Shown here in pieces: positions 23,274 through 32,253 of a stretch of DNA of 64,000 bases. The notes beneath the pieces were generated by a model. The model worked only from the letters and a program-made list of their open reading frames with translations, was not told the origin of the DNA and did no database searches. The DNA is from Streptomyces humi (GTDB taxonomy: Bacteria > Actinomycetota > Actinomycetes > Streptomycetales > Streptomycetaceae): the NCBI RefSeq assembly GCF_001005085.2, contig NZ_LBMU02000079.1:1-64000 (forward strand), in the 5' to 3' direction. A program made the translations under genes and the position numbers. How positions within the stretch are numbered: the stretch's first letter is position 1; each line of letters begins with the position of its first letter.

Positions 23274-24611
23274 TCACACACCGACGGCGTCGAGGACCTG
23301 TTCCATGGCGAGGACCCCGCCCAGGCCGAGGACCGCGAGCACGGTCGTGTAGGTGGTCCGGGCTTTGACGGCGTCCAGGACGGACAGGTTGAAGTACTCC
23401 TTGAACATCCAGAAGCCCGGGTCGTTGACGTGGGAGAAGGCGATCGAGCCGCAGGAGACGGCGAGGACCATGAGCTCAGGATGGACCCCGCTGCCCGCGA
23501 GCATCGGCAGCACCACACCGGAGGCGGTGACCACGGCGACGGTCGCCGAGCCGAGGGCGACCCGCAGGATCGCGGCGATCAGCCAGGCCAGGAGGATCGG
23601 CGAGACGGACCAGCCGTCGGTGAAGTCCTTGATGTAGTCGGCGATCCCGCCGTCGACGAGCACCTGTTTGAAGGCCCCGCCGGCCCCGATCACCAGCAGG
23701 ATCATCGCCATCGCCGACGCGGCCTCCCGACAGGACCGGGCGACCTCCTCCAGGCCGCGCCCGACCCGCGGCCCGAAGGCCCACATGGCGACGAGCAGGG
23801 TGAGCAGCAGCGCGACCGGCGCCGAGCCCACGAAGTCGACCAGGTGGATCGCGGGAGTGTCGGCGGAGGTGGCGAGGTCGGTGACCGCCGCTCCCGCGAT
23901 CAGGACGACGGGGAGCAGGGCGACCGCCAGCGACCAGCCGGTGCCGGGCATCTCGTCGTCCTCGAAGACCCGCTCGCTCACCAGTCCGTGGGGCACCTCG
24001 GGGTTCATCGCCCGGACGAACGGCAGCCGGGGCCACACCAGGGCGATCAGCGCGCCGACCGGGACGGCGATGAACAGGCCGTAGAACAGGGTGAGTCCGG
24101 CCGAGGCGTGGAAGGTGGCGGCGACCGCGGTGGGCCCGGGGTGCGGGGGCAGGAAGCTGTGCATGGTGGACAGGGCGATGGACATCGGCAGGCCGACCCA
24201 GAGCAGGTTGGAGCGGGTGACCCGGACGAGGGTGAACGCGACCGGCACGATGATGACGAAGGCGGCCTCGTAGAACATCGTGACGCCGATGATCATGGCC
24301 GTGACCACCATGGCGATCTGTACCCCGCGCGGTCCGGCGACCGCGAGCAGCCGGCCGGCGATGCGCTGGGCCGCGCCGGAGTCGCCCATCACCCGGCCGA
24401 GCATGGCGCCGAGGCCGATGGTGAGCATGGTGTCACCGATCTGCCCGCCGATGCCGTCCGACAGGGTGTCCGGGATCTTCTCCAGCGGGATCCCCCGGAC
24501 GACGGCCACGCCCGCGGCGACCAGCAGCAGGGCGACGAAGCCGTTCATCCGGAGCTTCGTCATCAGGAGGAGCAGGACGAGGACGCTGATTCCTACGACG
24601 ACCAGAGGCAA
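23274..24611 (-). CDS. GntP-family gluconate/glucarate:H+ symporter
   Basis: 445 residues, about 12 membrane helices. GntP family motifs: TIGLGAMLGRVMGDSGAA, FLPPHPGPTAVAA and FSHVNDPGFWMFKEYF. Because gudD follows directly, glucarate or a related sugar acid is the likely substrate. Starts with TTG at 24611 behind AAGGGGA. The leader contains four tandem 12-bp repeats. Confidence 0.92.
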   Translation of the reverse strand: MPLVVVGISVLVLLLLMTKLRMNGFVALLLVAAGVAVVRGIPLEKIPDTLSDGIGGQIGDTMLTIGLGAMLGRVMGDSGAAQRIAGRLLAVAGPRGVQIAMVVTAMIIGVTMFYEAAFVIIVPVAFTLVRVTRSNLLWVGLPMSIALSTMHSFLPPHPGPTAVAATFHASAGLTLFYGLFIAVPVGALIALVWPRLPFVRAMNPEVPHGLVSERVFEDDEMPGTGWSLAVALLPVVLIAGAAVTDLATSADTPAIHLVDFVGSAPVALLLTLLVAMWAFGPRVGRGLEEVARSCREAASAMAMILLVIGAGGAFKQVLVDGGIADYIKDFTDGWSVSPILLAWLIAAILRVALGSATVAVVTASGVVLPMLAGSGVHPELMVLAVSCGSIAFSHVNDPGFWMFKEYFNLSVLDAVKARTTYTTVLAVLGLGGVLAMEQVLDAVGV

Positions 24612-24638
24612 GCCAGTTCCCCTTCGAACCGGGCGTCA

Positions 24639-24694
24639 CGTACATGTCCGCGCGTACATGTCCGTTGCGTACATGTCCGTTGCGTACATGTCCG
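24639..24694. repeat. Four tandem CGTACATGTCCG units in gntP-gudD leader
   Basis: Copies begin at 24639, 24653, 24668 and 24683, spaced 14, 15 and 15 bp. Each contains the palindrome ACATGT. They lie between the predicted promoter (24740-24769) and the TTG start of the permease, so they could be operator sites downstream of the promoter or an RNA element. Confidence 0.6.
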
Positions 24695-24739
24695 TGAATG
24701 ACGCCTGCATACAGAGACAGCATCTACGTATGAAGACGG

Positions 24740-24769
24740 AGGCTAGGGACGCGGGCATGCTCAGGTCAA
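24740..24769 (-). promoter_or_regulatory. Predicted promoter of gntP-gudD
   Basis: Minus-strand -35 TTGACC (24769-24764), 18 bp, -10 TAGCCT (24745-24740), giving a start near 24733 and a leader of about 120 nt. A CATAC...GTATG inverted repeat (about 24709-24732) lies at the start point. Confidence 0.4.
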
Positions 24770-24793
24770 TGGAGGTGCGGCAGGATTCTCAAG

Positions 24794-25519
24794 TCATCCG
24801 GTAGCCGGCGGCTCCACCAGGAAGACGGTGAGCCATTCGGCGTCCGCCGCGTGGTAGCCCAGCTCGGTCAGGGTGCGGGAGGCGGCCCGCATGTGCTCGG
24901 CACCGTAGACGACCCCGACGGTGAAGGCGCCGGAGCGCTCGCCCCAGGCCCGGTGGGCGTCGGTCAGGGCACGGGCGAGCAGCCGGTCCCTGCGTCTGAC
25001 CACCAGGTCGTCCAGACCGGGGAGGGTGCCCTGTGCCGACTCCTCGGCCTCCGTCAACAGGTCCTCGGTCGTCAGGTGCCGGGCCAGGTACCGGCGGGTC
25101 CCGAACATCCGCATGCCGGCCACGACCGCGGGCACCAGCGCGGCCAGCACCACCCGCTCCTGCAACGGCAGCCGCCGGAAGCCGCGTTCGAACTCCGCCC
25201 CGCTCATGTCGGGGTTGACCACCGGTACGCCGAGGGAGTCGAAGTCGATGTCCTGCACGACCAGTCCGAGCCGCTCGTGCCGGTCCAGCCGGGCGTACGA
25301 GGCAACCAGCGCGTCCGCGCCCGGGGACCCCTCCCCCACCCCCTCCGCGATCACCAGGCCGCAGCGAGCGCGCAACCGGGACGTGACCTCCTGGTAGAAC
25401 GCGGCCTCGCCCAAATGGATCATCGGGAAGAGCAGGAACTCCAGCCCCGAGTCCGGCCGCCGGAACCGTATGACGGCGGACCGCACCCCCGCCAGCCCGG
25501 TCACCTCGATGAACTGCAT
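24794..25519 (-). CDS. Hypothetical protein, possible TraB/TIKI-like fold
   Basis: 241 residues. Three short motifs are spaced as in the TraB/PrgY/TIKI superfamily: LLFPMIHLGEA near residue 30, VIAEGVGEG near 56, and VVYGAEHMRAA near 210, which could supply His and Glu catalytic or metal residues. No signal peptide; a possible hydrophobic segment lies at about 121-136 (VVLAALVPAVVAGMRM). It starts 34 bp downstream of the DUF2264 gene and could share its transcript. I am not certain of the family. Confidence 0.6.
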   Translation of the reverse strand: MQFIEVTGLAGVRSAVIRFRRPDSGLEFLLFPMIHLGEAAFYQEVTSRLRARCGLVIAEGVGEGSPGADALVASYARLDRHERLGLVVQDIDFDSLGVPVVNPDMSGAEFERGFRRLPLQERVVLAALVPAVVAGMRMFGTRRYLARHLTTEDLLTEAEESAQGTLPGLDDLVVRRRDRLLARALTDAHRAWGERSGAFTVGVVYGAEHMRAASRTLTELGYHAADAEWLTVFLVEPPATG

Positions 25520-25553
25520 CCGGCCCCGCCCCCGTTCCGAGCCCCGGCCCCTT

Positions 25554-27410
25554 TCAGGGTAGGGGCGGCAGACGCGATTCCGTCCCGTCGGGGAAGCAGA
25601 TCCCCATCCCGCCGTCGGCCGTCGGTGTCACCCGGGTGCCGGTGCGCAGGGCGTGCGGGTCCCCGTGCACGGCCGGATCCGCGGTGAGGACGACGAGGGT
25701 GGCGAGCAGCAGGGTGCCGCCGGGATGGGGGACGGTGAGCAGCGGGGTGGCGGAGTGTTCGCCGAAGGCGTCGCGGCCGCGGGCCCGCTCGACCGCCGAG
25801 GTACCGCCGGGCGGCCCGAGGAGGGTGGCGAGGACGGTGGTCAGTCCGTCCGCGCGCCGGGCCAGCGCCCAGCCGGACCCGCACTCCGCCGCCGGTGGCA
25901 CCGCGTCGTCGGCGACCGCCCAGCCGCCCGCCCGTACGACCGTACCGGCGGGCGCCCGGACCCGGTGCACCCGCACCTCCCAGGGGCCGTGCACCACGCT
26001 GGCCGTGCCGATGCGGCAGCCGCCCGGCGCCTGCCAGGAAGCGGCGGCGCGCCCCTTCGCGTACGACGGGTGGATGCGCCCCCGCCGGCTGGGACCGTCG
26101 TTTACGAGCAGGGCGACGTGGTTGTCGGGGCCCGCCGGGGTCCCCGGCGCGGTGGCGCTGGAGTAGGCGAACTTCGTGTAGTGCGGGCTGTCCTCGGCGG
26201 CGGCGGGCGGGGGCGGCAGCCGGTCGGTGCCGTGGTTGACGAGCCGTACGATCCCGTCGGCGGCCGTGCCGTGCAGCAGCCAGCCCGGTGCGGGCAGCGC
26301 CATGGTCACGTCGGCCGTGTCGAGCGGGGCGGGCTCCTCGGGCGCCGTCCACACGGGGTGGCCGGCGGGCAGCAGCAGGCCGAGGAAGGCCTTGCTCGCC
26401 CAGTACGGGGAGGCGGGGCCCGAGTAGCTCTGGGTGACCGGCAGGAACGGCCGGTACCAGCCGAGGCTCAGCAGCCCCCGTTCGTCGGGCACACCGCGCT
26501 CGGCGAAGTGCTTCAGGGCACCCGAGGCGAGGCGCCTGGTGCGTCCGGGCGGCAGCGGGGTGGCGTCGGCGAGGGCGCCGGCCCACAACGGGGCGGTGGC
26601 GGCGAACCGGTACGTGAGCGAGCGCCCCTGATGGACCGGGGCCCCGTCGGTCCCGAAGAAGTGCTGGTGGACGCCGAGGAACTCGCGCAGCCGCGCGCGG
26701 TGCCGGGCCACGGCCGCCGGGTCCGCCCGCTCCCCCGCGATCCGCGCCCACAGCACCGGATACAGGTGCAGCGCCCAGGCGTTGTAGTAGTCGAACTTCT
26801 TACCTTCGCCGTCGGTGTACCAGCCACCACCCCGGTACCAGTCGTCCAGCCGGGCCAGCCCGGCGTCGATCTCGGCACGGCGGTGCGGGCCTCCGACGGA
26901 GGCGAGGAACTCCTCGACGATGACCTGGAAGAGCCGCCAGTTGGAGTCGTTGACGACGGCCCCGACGAAGTCCGCCAGCCAGGCGACGACCTGCTCCCGC
27001 ACCCGCTCGTGGAGGCGGTCCCACAGCCACGCCCGGGACTCGTGCAGCGCCACGGCGACGGAGGCGGCCTCGACCATGGGCTGCCCTCGGTCGGTGATGG
27101 GCGGCCAGTGCTCGGGATGCCGGGGATCGGTACCGGCGGCGAGCCCGGCCGCGTACCGCTCGACGAGCGCGGGGCCGACCTCACCCGCGGAGCCCGCGAT
27201 GCGGAAGGCGGCGAGCAGGAAGGACCGCGCGAACCCTTCGAGGCCGTCGGACCATTCTCCGGAGTGACCGGCCCGACCGGGCAGCCGGTACTGGGCGAAC
27301 TTGGGTGACGCGTACGGCAGCAGGCCGTCCAGCAGGCGGTCGGCCATGCCCTCCCAATGAGCACGGGTCCACCCGGTGATCGGCGACAGGACATGGTCGG
27401 ACGGCGGCAC
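25554..27410 (-). CDS. DUF2264 family protein
   Basis: 618 residues. The N-terminal two-thirds is rich in aromatic/Gly motifs of an alpha/alpha barrel, for example GEWSDGLEGFARSFLLAA, NDSNWRLFQVI, WYTDGEGKKFDYYNAWALHLYP and HQGRSLTYRF. The C-terminal third is beta-rich. This matches DUF2264, related to unsaturated glucuronyl hydrolase and heparinase-like folds, though no catalytic role is established to my knowledge. Start is GTG 27410 or TTG 27413, behind AAGGAGG. Its place beside an ABC sugar importer suggests processing of an imported oligosaccharide. The substrate is unknown. Confidence 0.82.
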   Translation of the reverse strand: MPPSDHVLSPITGWTRAHWEGMADRLLDGLLPYASPKFAQYRLPGRAGHSGEWSDGLEGFARSFLLAAFRIAGSAGEVGPALVERYAAGLAAGTDPRHPEHWPPITDRGQPMVEAASVAVALHESRAWLWDRLHERVREQVVAWLADFVGAVVNDSNWRLFQVIVEEFLASVGGPHRRAEIDAGLARLDDWYRGGGWYTDGEGKKFDYYNAWALHLYPVLWARIAGERADPAAVARHRARLREFLGVHQHFFGTDGAPVHQGRSLTYRFAATAPLWAGALADATPLPPGRTRRLASGALKHFAERGVPDERGLLSLGWYRPFLPVTQSYSGPASPYWASKAFLGLLLPAGHPVWTAPEEPAPLDTADVTMALPAPGWLLHGTAADGIVRLVNHGTDRLPPPPAAAEDSPHYTKFAYSSATAPGTPAGPDNHVALLVNDGPSRRGRIHPSYAKGRAAASWQAPGGCRIGTASVVHGPWEVRVHRVRAPAGTVVRAGGWAVADDAVPPAAECGSGWALARRADGLTTVLATLLGPPGGTSAVERARGRDAFGEHSATPLLTVPHPGGTLLLATLVVLTADPAVHGDPHALRTGTRVTPTADGGMGICFPDGTESRLPPLP

Positions 27411-27446
27411 CAACAGCGTTCCTCCTTCAACCGACGGCTTGTTGCA

Positions 27447-27526
27447 CGCCCCCGAATGGGGCGCTGGGGTCCCCCGGCCGAAGGCCCGGGGGTGGAACCG
27501 CGCGACCGGCCACGACGCACCCGCAC
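27447..27526. repeat. Dispersed hairpin-plus-tail repeat, copy A, with second hairpin
   Basis: CGCCCC/GGGGCG arms (27447-27452, 27458-27463) around CGAAT, then a second hairpin at 27471-27492 (CCCCCGGCC, GAA, GGCCCGGGGG), then the tail GGAACCGCGCGACC and ACGCACCCGCAC shared with copies at 35384 and 47394. It follows the LacI stop codon on the minus strand and may reduce read-through into the DUF2264 gene. Confidence 0.5.
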
Positions 27527-27528
27527 TG

Positions 27529-28647
27529 TCACGACGGTCTCTCGACCGGCGCGACACTCCCCCGCACGACGATGTGCGTTCCGAGCAGATGACGTGCTCC
27601 GGCCGCGTCCTCGGGATCTCGCAGAGCGAACCGCACGGCGGCCCGCCCCAGTTCCTCGGCCGGCGTCCGCACCGTGGTGAGCGGCGGACTGAAGTCCTCC
27701 GCCAGCGGGATGTCGTTGTACCCGACGACGGAGATGTCCTCGGGGACCCGCAGCCCCCCGTCGGCGATCGCCCGCAGCGCCCCCGCCGCCACCATGTCGT
27801 CCCCGGCCACAACCGCCGTGAACTCCCTTCTGCCTTGAAGCAGTTCGGTCATCGCCCGCAACCCGGCGGCCCGCCCCAGCCCGCAGTCGACGACGTACGC
27901 CGCGTCCTCGGACAGCCCGTGCTCGGCGAGCGCCGCCCGGTAGCCGGCCACCCGTGCGTCGAGCGCCGTGTTGCCGGGCAGCCCTCCGAGGAACACGATC
28001 CGCCGGTGCCCCGCCGACAGCAGGTGCCCGGTGATGGCCCGAGCCCCCGCCTCGTTGTCGAACTCGACCACCAGGACCGGGAGGTCCGGATCCGGCGCGG
28101 GCCGGCCGCAGAGCACCAACCGCGAACCGGCGGCGTCCAGCGCCTCGGCGTACCGCGCCACCCGTTCCCGGTAGGCGTCGTCCTCCACGACCCCGCCGAC
28201 CAGGATCACCAGCCGGGCCCCCTCCTCCCGCATCAGCTGCACGAACTCCATCTCGCGCTGCGGGTCCCCGCCGGTCGTACCGACCAGGCAGAGCCAGCCG
28301 TGGGTGGCGGCCTCCGCCTCCACGCCCTCGGCGACCTGGGCGTAGAAGGGGCTGGTGACCTGGCGGAGGACGACGGCGACCGTGTTGCGGCCGCCGCCGA
28401 CGAGGGCGCGCGCGTGGGCGTTGGCGACGTAGTCGAGGGCGCGGGCGGCCCGCAGCACGCGGGTGCGGGTGGCGGGCGGGACCGGGTAGTTGCCGCTCAG
28501 CACCCGCGAGACCGTGGCCACGGACACCCCCGCCCGCTCGGCGACCTCGCGGATCGTGACCCGCCCCGTCCCCTTCACCGCCGCCCGCTTCGCCGCCGTG
28601 CCCTTCGCCGCCGCCCCCTTCGCCGCCGTCCCTTTTGCCGTCGTCAT
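27529..28647 (-). CDS. LacI family transcriptional regulator with Ala/Lys-rich N-terminal tail
   Basis: 372 residues. The LacI HTH, VTIREVAERAGVSVATVSRVLSG, starts at about residue 30, followed by the hinge and a periplasmic-binding-like sensor (VAVVLRQVTSPFYAQVAEGV; GDDMVAAGALRAIADGGLRVPEDISVVGYND). Unusually, about 28 residues made of AAKGT-type repeats precede the HTH. The frame remains open upstream; I start at ATG 28647, 44 bp after the binding-protein gene. Most likely represses the importer operon through AAAACGTTTT at 32259-32268. Confidence 0.92.
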   Translation of the reverse strand: MTTAKGTAAKGAAAKGTAAKRAAVKGTGRVTIREVAERAGVSVATVSRVLSGNYPVPPATRTRVLRAARALDYVANAHARALVGGGRNTVAVVLRQVTSPFYAQVAEGVEAEAATHGWLCLVGTTGGDPQREMEFVQLMREEGARLVILVGGVVEDDAYRERVARYAEALDAAGSRLVLCGRPAPDPDLPVLVVEFDNEAGARAITGHLLSAGHRRIVFLGGLPGNTALDARVAGYRAALAEHGLSEDAAYVVDCGLGRAAGLRAMTELLQGRREFTAVVAGDDMVAAGALRAIADGGLRVPEDISVVGYNDIPLAEDFSPPLTTVRTPAEELGRAAVRFALRDPEDAAGARHLLGTHIVVRGSVAPVERPS

Positions 28648-28691
28648 CGCGACCCCGTTCCCCTCGTCACCGGCCCTGTGGAACCGCCGTC

Positions 28692-30341
28692 TCAGCTGTT
28701 CGCGGCGTACTCCTTGGCGAACTCCTCGGCCATTGTGTCGCCGCCCCGGGCCCGCCATCTCTTCACGGCGGCGTCGTAGTCGGACATCGAGGCGCGTCCG
28801 GCGATGACGGCGGTGATCGTGTCGTCCATCAGGGCCTTGAGCGTGGTGCCCTGGGTGGTCTCGGTGGCGGACCTGAGGCCGTAGGAGGCGTTGCGGACGG
28901 CGACCGGGACGACCTTGGTCTGCCAGTCGTGCAGGGCCCGTACCGCGTCCGGCATGCCGGGCACGAACAGCACCTGGGGGCCTTCGGCGAGGTAGCGGAA
29001 CGGCAGGTTGGTGACGTTCTCGACCTCGCCGAGCTTCGTCGCCTCGGGCGAGCCGTCCGGGCCGCGGGTGAAGTGGACGCCTTCCAGGCCGTAGTGGCTG
29101 AGTTCCCACTCCTTGGTGCCGAAGGGCGCGGCGAGGTAGTCGAGGATCCTGAGCAGCATCTCGATCCGTTCCTTCTTCGCCTGCTTCAGGATCGTGTAGC
29201 CGAAGGAGCGGCGGGCGGCGACGATGCCGCCGGGAGTGCCGCCGACGCTGTACGGCAGGGCGGGCGCCGGGGTGAGCAGGCCCTTGGCGTCGGGATACCG
29301 GCTCTGGTAGGCGCCGAAGCCGTCCTGGAGGGAGCCGACGGTGCCGTTGAGGTAGAGGGTGCCGAGGTCCGCGGCGGAGATCGACGTGGCGTCGGGGTGG
29401 TAGCAGCCGCTCTTGCGCAGTGCGGCCTGGAAGGCGACGGCCGCCTTGTAGCGTTCGTCGGTCAGGTTGCTGTGGAAGACGCCCTTCCGGTCGACGGCCC
29501 AGGTGTTGGGGGCGTTGTGCGCGGCGGCGTGCACGGCGTTGCCGAACAGGGAGCCGGCGGCGGCGCCGAGGGCGTACGTCCTGCCGTGGGTGGCCTTGGC
29601 GGCGACTGCGGCGAAGTCCTCGGAGGTCCAGCCGTCCGTCATCCCGGCGGAGGTGAACATGCCCTGGTTGAGCCACAACGTGGAGCCGGGCAGCGGGCGT
29701 TCGAGCGGGACGCCGTAGATCCGGCCGCCGATCCGGCCCATGTCCCGCCAGGCGTCGGTGGGGATGCCGGCCAGGTTGGGGTAGTCCCGGACGGCCGCGC
29801 CGGAGAGGTACGGCGTCAGGTCCTCGGCCCTGCGCTGCACGAACTGGGCCTCGCGGGGCAGGGCGAAGCCGGAGAACACGTTGATGACGTCGGGCAGCGA
29901 GCCGGGGTCGCCGGCCATGACGGTGGCCATCTTCTTCTGGTAGTCGGCCTGCGGGACCACCGTGAACTCGATCGTGACGCCGAGGGCCTTCCCGACCGCG
30001 CGCCAGTACCGGTTCTGCGCGGCGCCCTTCGGCGGGGTGCCGAAGGTGACCGACATGACGCGGACCGTGGAGCCGTCGCCCGGGGTGCGCCCGACCGAGG
30101 AGGTCAGGTCGGAGGGGTAGGTCAGGTAGCCGGGCTGGACACCCGCGGCGGTGGGGGCGAGATCGGGTTTCGGTCCGGCGGCGGACAGGTGGGCGGGCCA
30201 GGGCGCGAGTCTCTTGCCCGCGTTGGACACGTCACCGTCGTCCGGGGCGGTGGAGCAGGCGGTCAGCAGACCCGGGGCGCACAGGGCGGCGCCCCCCGTG
30301 GCCGCGGTACGCAACAGGGCGCGTCTGGACATGCTGGGCAT
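28692..30341 (-). CDS. Extracellular sugar-binding lipoprotein
   Basis: 549 residues. A Tat-like lipoprotein signal (MSRRALLRTAATGGAALC...LLTACS) with lipobox cysteine near residue 29. The mature part is a family-1-type solute-binding protein of the large LplA class (about 500 residues), for example TLWLNQGMFTSAGMTDGWTSEDFAAVAAK and DAKGLLTPAPALPYS. It delivers an oligosaccharide to the two permeases upstream in the operon. No ATPase is encoded; Streptomyces importers often share MsiK. Confidence 0.9.
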   Translation of the reverse strand: MPSMSRRALLRTAATGGAALCAPGLLTACSTAPDDGDVSNAGKRLAPWPAHLSAAGPKPDLAPTAAGVQPGYLTYPSDLTSSVGRTPGDGSTVRVMSVTFGTPPKGAAQNRYWRAVGKALGVTIEFTVVPQADYQKKMATVMAGDPGSLPDVINVFSGFALPREAQFVQRRAEDLTPYLSGAAVRDYPNLAGIPTDAWRDMGRIGGRIYGVPLERPLPGSTLWLNQGMFTSAGMTDGWTSEDFAAVAAKATHGRTYALGAAAGSLFGNAVHAAAHNAPNTWAVDRKGVFHSNLTDERYKAAVAFQAALRKSGCYHPDATSISAADLGTLYLNGTVGSLQDGFGAYQSRYPDAKGLLTPAPALPYSVGGTPGGIVAARRSFGYTILKQAKKERIEMLLRILDYLAAPFGTKEWELSHYGLEGVHFTRGPDGSPEATKLGEVENVTNLPFRYLAEGPQVLFVPGMPDAVRALHDWQTKVVPVAVRNASYGLRSATETTQGTTLKALMDDTITAVIAGRASMSDYDAAVKRWRARGGDTMAEEFAKEYAANS

Positions 30342-30390
30342 GGCGAGTGACCTTTCCCGTGGCGGTTCTTGCGGTTGTCGTGCCTCTTGC

Positions 30391-31281
30391 TCAGCTCTTG
30401 ACGGCGCCGGTGAGCACGCCCTTGGTGAAGTACTTCTGTAGGAAGGGGTAGACGGCGAGGATCGGCACCGTGGCGATCACCAGGACCGCCATCTGCACGG
30501 TCTGCGGGGCGTTGACCGTGCCGTCGCCGAGGGTCTGGTCGGTGAGCCCGGAACCGGCCACGACGTAGGTGCGCAGCACCTGCTGGAGCGGCCAGTGGTC
30601 GCTCTCCAGGTAGAGCGAGGCGTAGAACCAGGAGTTCCAGTAGGCGACGGCGTAGAACAGGCCGACGACCGCGAGGGCCGCCTTCGACAGCGGCAGCACG
30701 ATCGACCACAGCACGCGCAGGTCTCCCGCGCCGTCGAGACGGGCCGCCTCGTACAGCTCCTCGGGGATGCCCTGGAAGAAGCCGCGCAGGACGACCAGGT
30801 TGAAGACGTTGACCAGCACCGGCAGGACCAGCGAGCCGTAACTGTCCAGCAGGCCGAGCTCCTTGACCAGCAGGAAGTTGGGGATCATGCCGGGCGGGAA
30901 GAGGAACGTGAACAGGACGAGCAGCAGTACCGGGCGCCCGCCGGTGGCGCCGGGGCGGGACAGCGCGTAGGCGAGGGTGACCGTGCAGGCGAGGCTGAGC
31001 AGGGTGCCGACGAAGGTGACTCCGGCGCTGACGCCGAGCGCGTGGGTGACGATGCCGCCGTCGAGGATGTCCCGGTAGGCCTTGAGGGTGGGGTGCTCGG
31101 GCCACAGCACCCAGCCGCCGTTCGCGACCACCTCGCGCTGGGAGGCCAGCGACGTCGACACGATGACGAGGAACGGGACGCACACCAGCAGCACGACGGC
31201 CGTCAGGGCCACCGCCTTGCCGGCCTGGGTGACGGGTTTCGGCTTCTCCATCCAGCCGGGCCGGTACGCCTGGGCGCTCAC
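30391..31281 (-). CDS. ABC sugar transporter permease (YtcP/MalG type)
   Basis: 296 residues with six membrane helices. The EAA loop reads LYEAARLDGAGDLRVLWSIVLPLSKAAL, typical of the MalG-like component. The GTG start overlaps the upstream permease stop (GTGA). The binding-protein gene follows after 49 bp. Forms the membrane channel with the 31278-32219 product. Confidence 0.92.
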   Translation of the reverse strand: MSAQAYRPGWMEKPKPVTQAGKAVALTAVVLLVCVPFLVIVSTSLASQREVVANGGWVLWPEHPTLKAYRDILDGGIVTHALGVSAGVTFVGTLLSLACTVTLAYALSRPGATGGRPVLLLVLFTFLFPPGMIPNFLLVKELGLLDSYGSLVLPVLVNVFNLVVLRGFFQGIPEELYEAARLDGAGDLRVLWSIVLPLSKAALAVVGLFYAVAYWNSWFYASLYLESDHWPLQQVLRTYVVAGSGLTDQTLGDGTVNAPQTVQMAVLVIATVPILAVYPFLQKYFTKGVLTGAVKS

Positions 31282-32219
31282 GCGTAGACCCCCTGTTCGC
31301 CGAGCCGGTGGGCGACCTTGTTGGCCACGTAGACGAGCAGGGCGCCGATCAGGCCCTTGCACAGGCCCGCGGCGGCCGCGTATCCGTAGTCGCCGCCGAC
31401 GATGCCCCGGAAGTAGACGAAGGTGTCGATGACCTCGGCGGCCTGCGGTCCCACCGCGTCCCGCTGGAGCAGCATCTGCTCGAAGCCGACGGAGAGGATG
31501 TCGCCGAGCCGCATGATCAGCAGCAGTACGACCACGGGCCGGATGGCCGGCAGGGTGACGTGCCAGAAGCGCCGCCAGGGACCGGCGCCGTCGATCGCGG
31601 CGGCCTCGTACCGCTGCTCGTCGACCTGGGTGAGCGCGGCGAGGAAGATGATCGTGCCCCAGCCGGCGTCCTTCCAGATCACCTGGGCGACGACGAGCGG
31701 CCTGAAGGCGTCCGGGTTGCCGATGATGTCGACGGTGTGCAGGCCGGCGTCGCCGAGATAGCCGTTGAGCATGCCGGTGTCACCGAGGACCTGCTGGAAC
31801 AGGGCGACGACGATCACCCAGGAGATGAAGTGCGGCAGATAGGCCACCGACTGCACGAAGCGGCGGACGGTGGACCGGGTGAGGCTGTGCAGGAGCAGGG
31901 CGAGGGCGAGCGGCACGGGAAAGTAGAAGACGAGCTGGAGCAGGGCGATCCACACGGTGTTGAGGACCGCGTCCCAGAACTCGGCGTCGCCGAACATGCG
32001 CTGGAAGTTGCCGAGTCCGACCCAGGGACTGCCCCAGAGGCCGTCGAAGGGCACGTACTCCTTGAAGGCGATGACGTTGCCCAGCAGGGCGCCGTAGTGG
32101 AACACCAGGAAGTAGGCGAGCCCCGGCAGCATGAGCAGGATCAGGGCCCGGCCGCGGCCGGCCGGTGCAGCGCGTCTCTGAAAACCTTTTCGGTCGTTCC
32201 GAACGCCCATCGCTGCCAC
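31278..32219 (-). CDS. ABC sugar transporter permease (LplB/MalF type)
   Basis: 313 residues with six membrane helices. The EAA loop reads DEQRYEAAAIDGAGPWRRFWHVTLPAIRPVV. The N terminus is basic (MAAMGVRNDRKGFQRRAA), as in LplB proteins. GTG start with GAGGAGG five bases ahead. First gene of the importer operon, driven by the LacI-controlled promoter at 32254-32283. A second operator-like sequence lies inside its first codons (32179-32193). Confidence 0.92.
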   Translation of the reverse strand: MAAMGVRNDRKGFQRRAAPAGRGRALILLMLPGLAYFLVFHYGALLGNVIAFKEYVPFDGLWGSPWVGLGNFQRMFGDAEFWDAVLNTVWIALLQLVFYFPVPLALALLLHSLTRSTVRRFVQSVAYLPHFISWVIVVALFQQVLGDTGMLNGYLGDAGLHTVDIIGNPDAFRPLVVAQVIWKDAGWGTIIFLAALTQVDEQRYEAAAIDGAGPWRRFWHVTLPAIRPVVVLLLIMRLGDILSVGFEQMLLQRDAVGPQAAEVIDTFVYFRGIVGGDYGYAAAAGLCKGLIGALLVYVANKVAHRLGEQGVYA

Positions 32220-32253
32220 GAAGCCTCCTCACCAACGGGTCTCGGGTGAGGGG

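Noticed and set aside
24639..24694. The tandem repeats as a CRISPR array
   Set aside because: Units are 12 bp with 2-3 bp gaps and no spacers; no cas genes are present.
28647..29676. LacI frame open upstream through the binding-protein gene (715 codons)
   Set aside because: Would fuse an unrelated shadow of the lipoprotein gene; LacI size and HTH position argue for the start at 28647.
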